A stretch of 6,503 bases of DNA from Bacillota bacterium (GCA_029776465.1 JAKOTC010000228.1:1-6503); one strand, 5' to 3'; shown: positions 1 to 6,181, numbered from the stretch's first letter. A program made the numbers and translations. Notes: a model not told the origin generated them from the sequence alone.

Positions 1-100
1 CCTGTTCGGCAGTTCCGAATACCCGCTGAAAAAATCCCTTTTGTTTTAGAGATTTTTCAATGCGGGCAATCTCCACCATATCAACCCCGACCGAAAACAT
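1..100 (-). CDS. acpS: Holo-[acyl-carrier-protein] synthase (AcpS), 5' part only
   Basis: AcpS transfers 4'-phosphopantetheine from CoA to the conserved serine of apo-ACP in the cytoplasm, which activates it for fatty-acid synthesis. Only the first 33 residues are in the window; the gene runs off the left edge. The N-terminus reads MFSVGVDMVEIARIEKSL and then FFQRVFGTAEQ. This fits the family pattern G-x-D-[IMV]-V-E-I-x-R-I followed by a F-x-x-R-V-[FL]-T-x-x-E-type segment. Asp7 aligns with the metal-binding Asp8 of the B. subtilis enzyme. The ATG at 100-98 lies inside the last codons of the upstream gene, a 20-nt overlap in another frame, so the two are probably translationally coupled. Only a weak GAGA-type ribosome site precedes it. 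A later ATG at 79-77 would remove the conserved G-x-D segment. The fragment is too short for the track of longer ORFs, but the motif match is clear. Confidence 0.88.
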   Translation of the reverse strand, partial: MFSVGVDMVEIARIEKSLKQKGFFQRVFGTAEQ

Positions 101-617
101 TTTGCACCAGTTCTCTGGGAAGGGCATTTTTGATGTTTTCCAGCAGCTCGGCATTGGGTTCGAAAATCAGCATGGTTTTGCCGAATGTTCTGTGGGCAAA
201 CACCAGAAACCAGGTTTCCGCGTTGCTTCCGCTTGTGGCGTTGATCACTTTGGCGCAGGAGGCTTCCTGAGAATTGCCGGGCTTATATTCTCCGGCAGCG
301 GTGACGTTTTTGCAACTTACAGTCACCAGGCGCTTTCTGCGTTTTTTGGCGATGATGGTGTCCACATCCAATTCACCGTTGGTAAAGATATATTCAAACT
401 CCACATTTTTGTTGTAAATCAGATAGAAAGCGCCGAAAATCACCGCGATAGAGGCCAGCAGCATAATGCTTCCGTATCCGGGAAGCAGGGATGAAACCGG
501 GCCGAGGATCACAACCACCGCGACGATGGCGGCAATGATGATCAGGGCATTGATCAGCAGATCAAAGGGCATCATTTTCCGCTTGACCAGCTGTTCCATA
601 AAGACATCCTTTTGCAA
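81..617 (-). CDS. DUF6106-like small membrane protein (TTG start)
   Basis: A 178-residue protein of unknown function. From the chosen start it has a short basic head (QKDVFMEQLVKRK), two hydrophobic helices at about residues 20-39 and 51-68, and then a soluble domain of about 110 residues with FEYIFTNGELDVD and a KKRRKR basic cluster. The E-Q-L-V-K-R-K head and the [FY]EY-x-[FY]-x-NGELD motif are what I recall of the clostridial DUF6106 family. This assignment is from memory. The TTG at 617-615 is preferred because AAGGGGAG lies 8 nt upstream (626-633). An ATG at 662 is only about 5 nt past the predicted transcription start and has no ribosome site. An internal ATG at 599 also has an AAAAGG site 8 nt upstream and remains possible. 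The gene is followed by acpS, which overlaps it by 20 nt. The topology suggests a membrane-anchored cytoplasmic domain. Confidence 0.8.
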   Translation of the reverse strand: MQKDVFMEQLVKRKMMPFDLLINALIIIAAIVAVVVILGPVSSLLPGYGSIMLLASIAVIFGAFYLIYNKNVEFEYIFTNGELDVDTIIAKKRRKRLVTVSCKNVTAAGEYKPGNSQEASCAKVINATSGSNAETWFLVFAHRTFGKTMLIFEPNAELLENIKNALPRELVQNVFGRG

Positions 618-625
618 GGCAAACA

Positions 626-633
626 CTCCCCTT
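626..633 (-). promoter_or_regulatory. Shine-Dalgarno site that decides the TTG start
   Basis: AAGGGGAG on the minus strand lies 8 nt before the TTG at 617. It is stronger than anything upstream of the ATG at 662, so it moves the start of the DUF6106-like protein 45 nt downstream. Confidence 0.7.
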
Positions 634-673
634 AACTTCAGGCTTTTATTAAAATTTCCCATTTAACAAGAAC

Positions 674-702
674 ATTATACCATAATGCAAAGCCCGAATC
701 AA
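674..702 (-). promoter_or_regulatory. Sigma-A-type promoter for DUF6106-like gene and acpS
   Basis: The minus strand shows TTGATT (702-697), a 17-nt spacer and TATAAT (679-674), with a TGG extended -10 directly before the -10 hexamer. Initiation is expected near 667, giving a leader of about 50 nt to the TTG start. It lies in the gap after the ABC operon, so acpS has its own transcription whether or not the ABC operon is expressed. Confidence 0.8.
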
Positions 703-718
703 GAATTCTATGCCGCCG

Positions 719-748
719 CCGGCGAACCAGTTTACAGCCCCTCGCCGG
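719..748 (-). other. GC-rich hairpin across the ABC operon stop codon
   Basis: CCGGCGA (748-742 on the minus strand) pairs perfectly with TCGCCGG (725-719) around a 16-nt loop that contains the TAA stop of the ABC operon. No run of U follows, so it is not a standard intrinsic terminator. It may stabilise the 3' end or act as a weak pause. No better terminator is visible in the 114 bp between the ABC operon and the DUF6106-like gene, so some read-through is likely. Confidence 0.35.
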
Positions 749-2552
749 TCTTCTGGGAGAGTTCATACAGCTTGGCGTAAATCCCCTTCGCTTCCAGAAG
801 CTCGGCGTGCCGCCCGGACTCCCGGATCTGTCCGTTCTTCATGACGAAGATGCAGTCGGCTCCGGTGATGGTGGAAAGACGGTGAGCGATGATGATAGAG
901 GTTCGACCCTCGGAGGCATTGGCAAGGGCGTTTTTCAGGGCGGCCTCCGTTTCTGTGTCAATATTGGCGGTTGCTTCGTCCAAAACCAGCACAGAGGGCT
1001 TAAAGGCTACCGCTCTGGCAAAGGCGATCAGCTGGCGCTGTCCGGCGGAGAAAGAGCTTCCCCGTTCCGTGACCTCCTGGTTATACCCGTCGGGCAGCTT
1101 TTCAATAAACTCGTTGGCGTTGACAAAGGTGGCGGCCTGCACCACGTCTTCGTCGGTAATCCACTCTTCATTGAGGCGGATATTATAATTGATGTCGCCG
1201 GAAAAGAGGAAAACGTCCTGCATCACCACGGCAACCTGCCGGCGAAGGTCGGAGAGGTTATACTCGTTAATATCCACCCCGTCAATTAAAATCCGGCCCT
1301 TCTGGATTTTATAAAAACGTGCCAGCAGGGAGATGATGGTGGTCTTGCCGGAACCGGTGGCGCCCACAAAAGCCACGGTCTGCCCTGCGTGGATTTTAAA
1401 GCTGACGTCCTTTAATACCCAATGCTCGCCCTGATAGGCAAACCAGACGTTTTGGAACTCAATGTCGCCCTTTAAGCTGTCAATGTGCCGGCCGGATTCC
1501 ATGTCTTCCTGGTCGGCCTGATTGTCCATCATGTCAAAAATACGGTCGGCCGAGATCAGCGCCGATTGGATGGTGGTAAACTGCTCGGCAATCCGGGAGA
1601 TGGGACGGGTAAACTGCTTGATATAATCGGTAAAGGCATATAAAACCCCCACGGCCAATGTTCCGGCCAGCACGTCCTTGGCGAAAAAAGCCACCAGTGC
1701 AGCTACCGAAAGGTTTCCGATGGCGTTCAGCAAGGGGCTGGAAAGGCTGTTGAGTATAATTTCAATAACTCCGAGTCGGTAATACTCCTTGGAGAGTTTG
1801 TGAAATTCCTGTTTTTTATGTTCTTCCCGCCCGAAAATCTGAACAATACGCATTCCGATGATATTCTCTGCCAGAAAGCCGTTCAGCCGGGAGAGCATAC
1901 TTTTGAGCTTGATATAGTTGCGTCGGGAGGCATACCGATAGCCCACGGTAGCCGCTGCGATGACCGGGATGACCAGCAGGGAAAAGCCGGCCAGGCTGAT
2001 GTTCATGGTAAACATCGCATAAACCACGCTGATAATCAAAAGGGTATCCCGCACGAAGGAGACCAGGACGCTGGAATACAAATCGGAGAGGGATTCCACG
2101 TCGCTGGAGATGCGGGTGAGGATGCTGCCGGAGGAGTTGCGGTCGAAAAAGCCCATGGAAAAATGCTGGATATGGGAAAACAGACCGGTTCTCAGCCGGT
2201 GCATGATCCGCTGGCCCAGGGAGGAAAGCATGAGGGATTGCAGATAATCCGATCCGCAGCCGACGAGAATCACCGCCAGGTACAGCAGGGCATACCGGAT
2301 GATGCTCTCCATATCGTTGAGCCCGGTCTTCAGGTTTTTATCAATGATATTGGCCAGGATCCAGGGCTTGGCCACCACCACGAAATTGCTGACGGCCGCC
2401 AGCAGCAGGGTGACCAGCGTCAGCCAGGGATAATATTTGAAATAAGTCACCAGACGGAGCAGGGTATGCCGCTTTTTCTTTTGGACATATTCCGCCATCC
2501 GTCCCTCGGGAGCCAGGGGAGCGTCTGTTACTTTGTTGCCCATTTTGCTCAT
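732..2552 (-). CDS. ABC exporter half-transporter, catalytic subunit (BmrD/TM288-like)
   Basis: A 606-residue membrane-domain plus ATPase half-transporter, the second member of a heterodimeric type IV ABC exporter that probably expels drugs or lipophilic compounds from the membrane. The six-helix membrane domain spans about residues 35-330. The ATPase domain (about 360-600) has A-loop Tyr373, Walker A GATGSGKTT (397-405), Q-loop Gln445, signature FSAGQ (501-505), Walker B VLVLDE (521-526) with catalytic Glu526, D-loop NID and H-loop His557. The signature departs from LSGGQ, as is usual for this subunit class, whereas Walker B is canonical. The ATG at 2552-2550 overlaps the TGA of the upstream gene (ATGA) and has GGGAGGAG 5 nt before it. 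Length and motif order are normal, and no break is seen. The substrate cannot be read from the sequence. Confidence 0.93.
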   Translation of the reverse strand: MSKMGNKVTDAPLAPEGRMAEYVQKKKRHTLLRLVTYFKYYPWLTLVTLLLAAVSNFVVVAKPWILANIIDKNLKTGLNDMESIIRYALLYLAVILVGCGSDYLQSLMLSSLGQRIMHRLRTGLFSHIQHFSMGFFDRNSSGSILTRISSDVESLSDLYSSVLVSFVRDTLLIISVVYAMFTMNISLAGFSLLVIPVIAAATVGYRYASRRNYIKLKSMLSRLNGFLAENIIGMRIVQIFGREEHKKQEFHKLSKEYYRLGVIEIILNSLSSPLLNAIGNLSVAALVAFFAKDVLAGTLAVGVLYAFTDYIKQFTRPISRIAEQFTTIQSALISADRIFDMMDNQADQEDMESGRHIDSLKGDIEFQNVWFAYQGEHWVLKDVSFKIHAGQTVAFVGATGSGKTTIISLLARFYKIQKGRILIDGVDINEYNLSDLRRQVAVVMQDVFLFSGDINYNIRLNEEWITDEDVVQAATFVNANEFIEKLPDGYNQEVTERGSSFSAGQRQLIAFARAVAFKPSVLVLDEATANIDTETEAALKNALANASEGRTSIIIAHRLSTITGADCIFVMKNGQIRESGRHAELLEAKGIYAKLYELSQKTGEGL

Positions 2553-4408
2553 AACAACTCCTCCCTTTCTACTCCGAAACCACCCCTGCCGGAGGCATGA
2601 AACCCGGTTTGGGGGGAGATTTCTTTTCCGTTGTCGCTTTCGGTTTCTTTTTCAGCCTCAATAACCTCCAGAAGGTGTTGATAGGCAGGGCTTGTAGCCT
2701 TCAATTCGGAATGGCTGCCAAAGGCTGCCATTCGGCCCTCTTCATCCAACAGCAGAATCTTGTCGGCCATGGCGGCGGCCGAGACCCGATGGGTGATCAT
2801 CAGGGTGGTGCAATGGGTCATAATCTCCCGCAGGTTGCCCAGTATCAGCTGTTCGGTTTGGGAATCCACCGCCGAAAGGCAATCGTCCAGCAGCAGAATG
2901 CGGGGATTTTTCACCAGTGCCCTGGCGATGCAGATGCGCTGCTTCTGGCCGCCGGAGAGGGTCATGCCCCGCTCGCCCACCACCGTTTCATATCCCTTGG
3001 GGAGCGCCTTGATGTTGTCATCCACCGCGGCAGCGATGGCAGCCTTTTCCACTTCCTCAAAAGGAATGCTCTCATTGGAAAAGCGGATGTTGTTTTCGAT
3101 GCTGTCTGAAAACAGAAAGGTGTCCTGGGGCACATAGGCGATGCTCTGGCGAAGGAGCGCCAGAGGAATGGTGGAGATCTCATGGCCTCCGATATAAATA
3201 TGGTTTTGGGGCGCCTGCCAGACCCGCATCAGCAGGTTAGCCAGAGTGGTTTTTCCGCTGCCCGTCGGGCCCATGATGGCCAGAATACCGCCCTGGGGAA
3301 GGGAAAAGCTGATGTTCTGGAGGGCTTTTTTATTGCTTTCGGGATAGAAATAGGTCAGACCCTCCACACGGATATCGGTGCTCTCCAGCTCGGTGAGGGA
3401 TGAGTCAGCGCGGCTGTCATCCACCTCCGGGGAAACCCGGAAAATTTCGTCCAGACGGGACATGGAGACCCGTCCTCTCTGCCAGACCTGGACAATCCGG
3501 CTGATCATGTTAACCGGTTCGATCACCAGGAGAAGGTAGCCGTTAAACGCAACAAAATCACCCAGAGAGAGGGTCCCTTTAATGACTGCCTGTCCGCCGA
3601 AGATTAAAAACACAGAGAACACCGTGCCGAAGGCCAATTGAACGATGGGGGAAACCACCGCTGAAAGCCTGGCCATCTTCATCTCGGCCCCCCATTTATT
3701 GCGGCTGAGCTTATCAAAGATGGCGCTTTCGCTTTTTTCCTGGGCAAAGGCCTTTACCACCCGAATGCCGGTGATGTTCTCCTGTACCTTGGAGGAGATG
3801 GCCGAAATGGATTCCTGAAGCTTTCGAAAGCGTTTACGAACGCCGGATCGGACTTTTACCAGCAGCAGGATGATAAAAGGGATGGGGATGATGGCGCTAG
3901 CCGTCAACAGCCAGCCGGTGGACTGAACCATATAATAGATCGATACGGCGTTGACCACCAGGACATCCACAATTCCCACCAGACCCATGCCGAACATCAT
4001 CCGCACGGCCTGCACATCCGAGATGGAACGGGTGATCAGATCACCGGTGTTATATTTTAAATAAAAATTTGCAGAGAGGGATTGGAGCTTGGTAAAGAGG
4101 GATTCCCTCAGATTCAGTTCAATAGAGCGGGTGAAGCCCATAATCAGATAACGCCACAAAAAGCGAAATAAAAATGCGGCAATCGCTACCCCCGCCATGG
4201 TTCCCGCCAAAGCGTAAACTTCTGAGATTACCGAGCTCGGGGCCTGAAGGGAATCAATTAAATCGCCCAGCAGTTTAGGAATCTGCGTGTTGAGGACTTG
4301 GGTGACGATCACCAGAATAATTCCTGCTCCGTAACGAACCATGTTTTTTCTGAATAGCTTGGCGATCAGTTTCCCGCTGGTTATGCTGCCTTCCTTTGAA
4401 ATCGACAC
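2549..4408 (-). CDS. ABC exporter half-transporter, degenerate-site subunit (BmrC/TM287-like)
   Basis: A 619-residue half-transporter, the first gene of the exporter operon and partner of the downstream subunit. The membrane domain covers about residues 15-320 and the ATPase domain about 345-585. The motifs are A-loop Tyr355, Walker A GPTGSGKTT (380-388), Q-loop Gln428, a canonical LSGGQ signature (484-488), Walker B ILLLDD (504-509) with Asp509 where the catalytic Glu normally stands, D-loop SAVD and H-loop His540. This is the pattern of the non-catalytic subunit in heterodimeric exporters. The GTG at 4408-4406 is chosen because AAAAGGAG lies exactly 8 nt upstream. A TTG at 4429 would place that ribosome site inside the gene. 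The last 35 or so residues form a polar, then glycine-rich tail (HASGRGGFGV) beyond the usual ATPase end. Translation is coupled to the next gene by an ATGA overlap. Confidence 0.92.
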   Translation of the reverse strand: MSISKEGSITSGKLIAKLFRKNMVRYGAGIILVIVTQVLNTQIPKLLGDLIDSLQAPSSVISEVYALAGTMAGVAIAAFLFRFLWRYLIMGFTRSIELNLRESLFTKLQSLSANFYLKYNTGDLITRSISDVQAVRMMFGMGLVGIVDVLVVNAVSIYYMVQSTGWLLTASAIIPIPFIILLLVKVRSGVRKRFRKLQESISAISSKVQENITGIRVVKAFAQEKSESAIFDKLSRNKWGAEMKMARLSAVVSPIVQLAFGTVFSVFLIFGGQAVIKGTLSLGDFVAFNGYLLLVIEPVNMISRIVQVWQRGRVSMSRLDEIFRVSPEVDDSRADSSLTELESTDIRVEGLTYFYPESNKKALQNISFSLPQGGILAIMGPTGSGKTTLANLLMRVWQAPQNHIYIGGHEISTIPLALLRQSIAYVPQDTFLFSDSIENNIRFSNESIPFEEVEKAAIAAAVDDNIKALPKGYETVVGERGMTLSGGQKQRICIARALVKNPRILLLDDCLSAVDSQTEQLILGNLREIMTHCTTLMITHRVSAAAMADKILLLDEEGRMAAFGSHSELKATSPAYQHLLEVIEAEKETESDNGKEISPQTGFHASGRGGFGVEREELL

Positions 4409-4416
4409 AAACCGCA

Positions 4417-4424
4417 CTCCTTTT
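4417..4424 (-). promoter_or_regulatory. Shine-Dalgarno site that decides the GTG start
   Basis: AAAAGGAG on the minus strand ends 8 nt before the GTG at 4408. It supports that codon over the TTG at 4429. Confidence 0.75.
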
Positions 4425-4460
4425 ACCAAAAACCTTTCCGGTGAGAAAGATCCATATTTT

Positions 4461-4499
4461 TAGGCTCATATAGTAGGCTCATATAGTAGGCTCATATAG
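4461..4499. repeat. Three perfect tandem copies of a 13-bp unit
   Basis: TAGGCTCATATAG occurs three times head to tail with no mismatch (4461-4473, 4474-4486, 4487-4499). On the minus strand each copy reads CTATATGAGCCTA and contains an ATG. The array lies about 13 to 50 nt downstream of the predicted ABC transcription start, so it is in the transcribed leader. It may be a slippage product, a multi-site operator or a leader-RNA element. There are no spacers, so it is not a CRISPR array. Confidence 0.95.
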
Positions 4500-4518
4500 A
4501 ATGAACAGAAGCAAAAAC

Positions 4519-4547
4519 ATTATATCATAAATCTTTTATGATTACAT
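4519..4547 (-). promoter_or_regulatory. Promoter of the ABC exporter operon
   Basis: The minus strand has a consensus TATAAT (4524-4519) preceded by TGA, an extended -10. The -35 region at 17 bp spacing is poor (ATGTAA), so the extended -10 or an activator must compensate. The predicted start is near 4512, giving a leader of about 104 nt before the GTG. Confidence 0.65.
4524..4542. promoter_or_regulatory. Candidate operator: 19-bp dyad inside ABC promoter
   Basis: ATCATAAA (4524-4531), a 3-bp centre TCT and TTTATGAT (4535-4542) form a perfect 8-3-8 inverted repeat. It fills the space between the -35 and -10 of the ABC promoter and overlaps the upstream edge of the -10. Position and symmetry are typical of an operator for a dimeric repressor of the MarR, TetR or GntR kind, or for a spacer-bending MerR-type activator. 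The regulator is not encoded in this window. Alternatively, the dyad arose by chance in AT-rich DNA. Confidence 0.5.
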
Positions 4548-4588
4548 ACGGCTTTTGAAAAAAGCAAGAAAAACATATTCTCAGTCGA

Positions 4589-4598
4589 TTTAGCTAAA
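4589..4598. promoter_or_regulatory. 10-bp palindrome just upstream of the MATE -35
   Basis: TTTAGCTAAA is a perfect palindrome ending 4 bp before the -35 hexamer of the MATE promoter. It could be a regulator site, but it is short and AT-rich, so chance is a serious alternative. Confidence 0.25.
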
Positions 4599-4602
4599 AT
4601 AA

Positions 4603-4631
4603 TTGAAAATCAAAAAGAATAGGTGTATAAT
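4603..4631 (+). promoter_or_regulatory. Promoter of the MATE gene
   Basis: TTGAAA (4603-4608), an exact 17-bp spacer and TATAAT (4626-4631) make a near-consensus sigma-A promoter. The predicted start is near 4638, leaving an untranslated leader of about 118 nt. Confidence 0.85.
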
Positions 4632-4638
4632 GAAAAAG

Positions 4639-4733
4639 CACGTTGCCCGTAAAAGTACTTATTGTATATATTATCCAACAATATACGATTGTTTATATCA
4701 TCCAAACGTGTAAGATCCGCCGCATTCGTCGGC
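4639..4733 (+). promoter_or_regulatory. Possible structured leader of the MATE mRNA
   Basis: CACGTT (4639-4644) can pair with AACGTG (4705-4710), enclosing a 9-bp AU-rich hairpin (4661-4669 with 4681-4689, one G-U pair, 11-nt loop). A second small hairpin, GCCG (4719-4722) with CGGC (4730-4733), follows just before the ribosome site. I do not recognise a known riboswitch consensus. The stems are mostly weak, so this is a candidate only. Confidence 0.3.
4661..4705. repeat. Imperfect 18-nt direct repeat in the MATE leader
   Basis: The 18 bases at 4661-4678 and those at 4688-4705 match at 16 positions and are offset by 27 bp. Both end in ATCCAA. They lie downstream of the MATE transcription start and could be paired protein sites or RNA elements. 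Confidence 0.6.
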
Positions 4734-4755
4734 AAAACGATGTGGAGATGACAAT

Positions 4756-6165
4756 TTGAACCTGATTAGAAAAATATTTTTGCCCCGATATCTGATTAAA
4801 GAGCGTTTGATTCAAGGCGAACTGCCTTCGGGGCGTGAAGCTTACTCAAAATTTATGAAGCTGGCCTTTCCGGCGGTTTTGGAGATGGTGCTGATTTCTC
4901 TGATCGGCGCTGCCGATACCATGATGGTGGGGAGTCTAGGAGCATACGCCATCACGGCGGTTGGTTTGACCGGTCAGCCCATGATGATTCTGCTGGCCCT
5001 GTTTTTTGCGCTTAACATCGGTGTAACTGCCATTGTCGCGCGGCGCAAGGGGGAGGAAAACCAGAAAGGTGCCAATGTCTGCCTTCGACAGGCGCTGATG
5101 ATCTCTCTGGCCCTTTCCCTGGTAATGACGGTCGTCGCCTTGTTTTTTGCCCGGCCGATGATGGCGCTGGCGGGGGCCAAGTCGGACACCATTGATTATG
5201 CCACCCAGTATTTTCAGATTGTCAACTCGGGTTTGGTTTTCCGGGTACTGGCGATGACTATCTCCGCTGCCCAGCGGGGAGTGGGTAATACCCATATCAG
5301 TCTTGCAATTAACCTGACGGCAAACCTTGTTAATATTTCGTTGAACTATTTGTTCATTGGAGGCCACCTCGGCTTTCCGGCCATGGGGGTTGCAGGTGCG
5401 GCTTTGGCAACGCTGATCGGCAATACCGTCGGTTTTGGCCTTGGACTGTTTTCCATCCTGCAGCGCGGTTCCTTTCTACATATCCATCTCAATCACCCGG
5501 ACAGCTGGAAACCCGATAAAGAAGCCATCTCTTCCATTATCAAGATCGGGGGCAATGCGGTGTTGGAGCAGGCCGCCCTGCGAATTGGATTTTTCCTTTA
5601 CGCCCGTATTGTGGCTGAGCTTGGAACCATTGAATACGCAACGCACCAGATTTGCATGCAGGCATTGAACCTGTCCTTTTCCATGGCGGACGGTTTGGGA
5701 GTGGCCGCGACTTCTCTGGTCGGTCAGTATCTGGGGTTGAAAAGGCCGGATATTTCTCTGATATACGGCAAGGTTGGCCAGCGGCTTGCTTTTGCGGCTT
5801 CTATCTTTTTATTCCTGGGGTTTGTGCTAGGCCGTACCTTCGTTGTCGATCTGTTTACGGATGATCCGGCTATTATCGCAAAAGGCGCTGTAATCATGGT
5901 GATTGCTGCATTTATTATGCCTCTGCAGACTTCCACGGCAATTACCTCAGGCAGTCTGCGGGGAGCGGGGGACACCAAGTTTGTAGCCTGGACCATGATG
6001 GCCGCTGTGGGGGTTATGCGCCCTCTCTTCAGCTTTCTGCTTGCCTTTGTATTAAAACTGGGTCTGGAAGGTGCCTGGTATGCGATTATCTTTGATATGA
6101 CGGTTCGTCTGGTGATTTTGTACACCAGATTTTCCAGCGGTAAATGGTTTAATATTAAGGTATAA
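4756..6165 (+). CDS. MATE-family multidrug efflux transporter
   Basis: A 469-residue inner-membrane antiporter of the MATE family, expected to export drugs or other cationic organic compounds in exchange for Na+ or H+. The sequence is hydrophobic throughout and fits 12 helices in two homologous halves: MatE-like domain 1 at about residues 35-200 and domain 2 at about 262-425. Family marks include ADTMMVGSLGAYAI (53-66), the half-repeat signature QRGVGNT (173-179) with its second-half counterpart LRGAGDTK (401-408), and AATSLVGQYLG (317-327). Length is normal for the family. The TTG at 4756 is supported by GGAG 8 nt upstream (4744-4747). The next ATG (residue 34) would cut into helix 1. It is transcribed from its own promoter, divergently from the ABC exporter. 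The substrate, and the subgroup (NorM or DinF-like), cannot be settled by eye. Confidence 0.92.
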   Translation: MNLIRKIFLPRYLIKERLIQGELPSGREAYSKFMKLAFPAVLEMVLISLIGAADTMMVGSLGAYAITAVGLTGQPMMILLALFFALNIGVTAIVARRKGEENQKGANVCLRQALMISLALSLVMTVVALFFARPMMALAGAKSDTIDYATQYFQIVNSGLVFRVLAMTISAAQRGVGNTHISLAINLTANLVNISLNYLFIGGHLGFPAMGVAGAALATLIGNTVGFGLGLFSILQRGSFLHIHLNHPDSWKPDKEAISSIIKIGGNAVLEQAALRIGFFLYARIVAELGTIEYATHQICMQALNLSFSMADGLGVAATSLVGQYLGLKRPDISLIYGKVGQRLAFAASIFLFLGFVLGRTFVVDLFTDDPAIIAKGAVIMVIAAFIMPLQTSTAITSGSLRGAGDTKFVAWTMMAAVGVMRPLFSFLLAFVLKLGLEGAWYAIIFDMTVRLVILYTRFSSGKWFNIKV

Positions 6166-6181
6166 AGCACAGCTGACCGAT

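Larger units (their letters stand above)
4409..4755. other. Divergent control region between ABC operon and MATE gene
   Basis: This 347-bp AT-rich gap contains no convincing protein gene. From left to right it holds the ABC ribosome site, a triple tandem repeat in the ABC leader, the leftward promoter with a dyad, a short GCTTTT/AAAAGC inverted repeat (4551-4565), the palindrome TTTAGCTAAA (4589-4598), the rightward promoter, and a leader of about 118 nt with a direct repeat and possible stems. The two -10 elements are about 100 bp apart, so the promoters sit back to back and could share a regulator. Confidence 0.75.

Noticed and set aside
60..494. Plus-strand open frame of 144 codons opposite the DUF6106-like gene
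   Set aside because: It is antisense to a gene with promoter, ribosome site and membrane helices, and its translation shows no recognisable domain.
1800..2600. Long open frame on the plus strand (266 codons) and others opposite the ABC genes (807-1289, 2597-3109)
   Set aside because: They lie wholly or almost wholly antisense to well-supported ABC genes, have low-complexity His/Gly/Gln-rich translations, no family motifs and no ribosome sites. They are products of codon bias.
2549..4429. TTG at 4429 as the start of the first ABC gene
   Set aside because: It would put the strong AAAAGGAG site within codons 3-5 and has no comparable site of its own. The GTG at 4408 has ideal spacing.
4275..4469. 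Minus-strand 64-codon frame starting in the first repeat copy
   Set aside because: No ribosome site. Most of it overlaps the ABC gene out of frame and the protein looks random. It is mentioned only as a consequence of the repeat array.
4461..4499. CRISPR array
   Set aside because: The 13-bp units abut with no spacers between them and no cas genes are present.
4551..4565. GCTTTT-GAA-AAAAGC inverted repeat as a terminator
   Set aside because: It lies upstream of both divergent promoters, outside any expected transcript, and the stem is only six mostly A-T pairs.
4748..4759. Mini-cistron ATG-ACA-ATT-TGA overlapping the MATE start codon
   Set aside because: Its ATG directly abuts the GGAG site and so has no spacing for translation. 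The TTG at 4756 fits the spacing and leads into the full protein.
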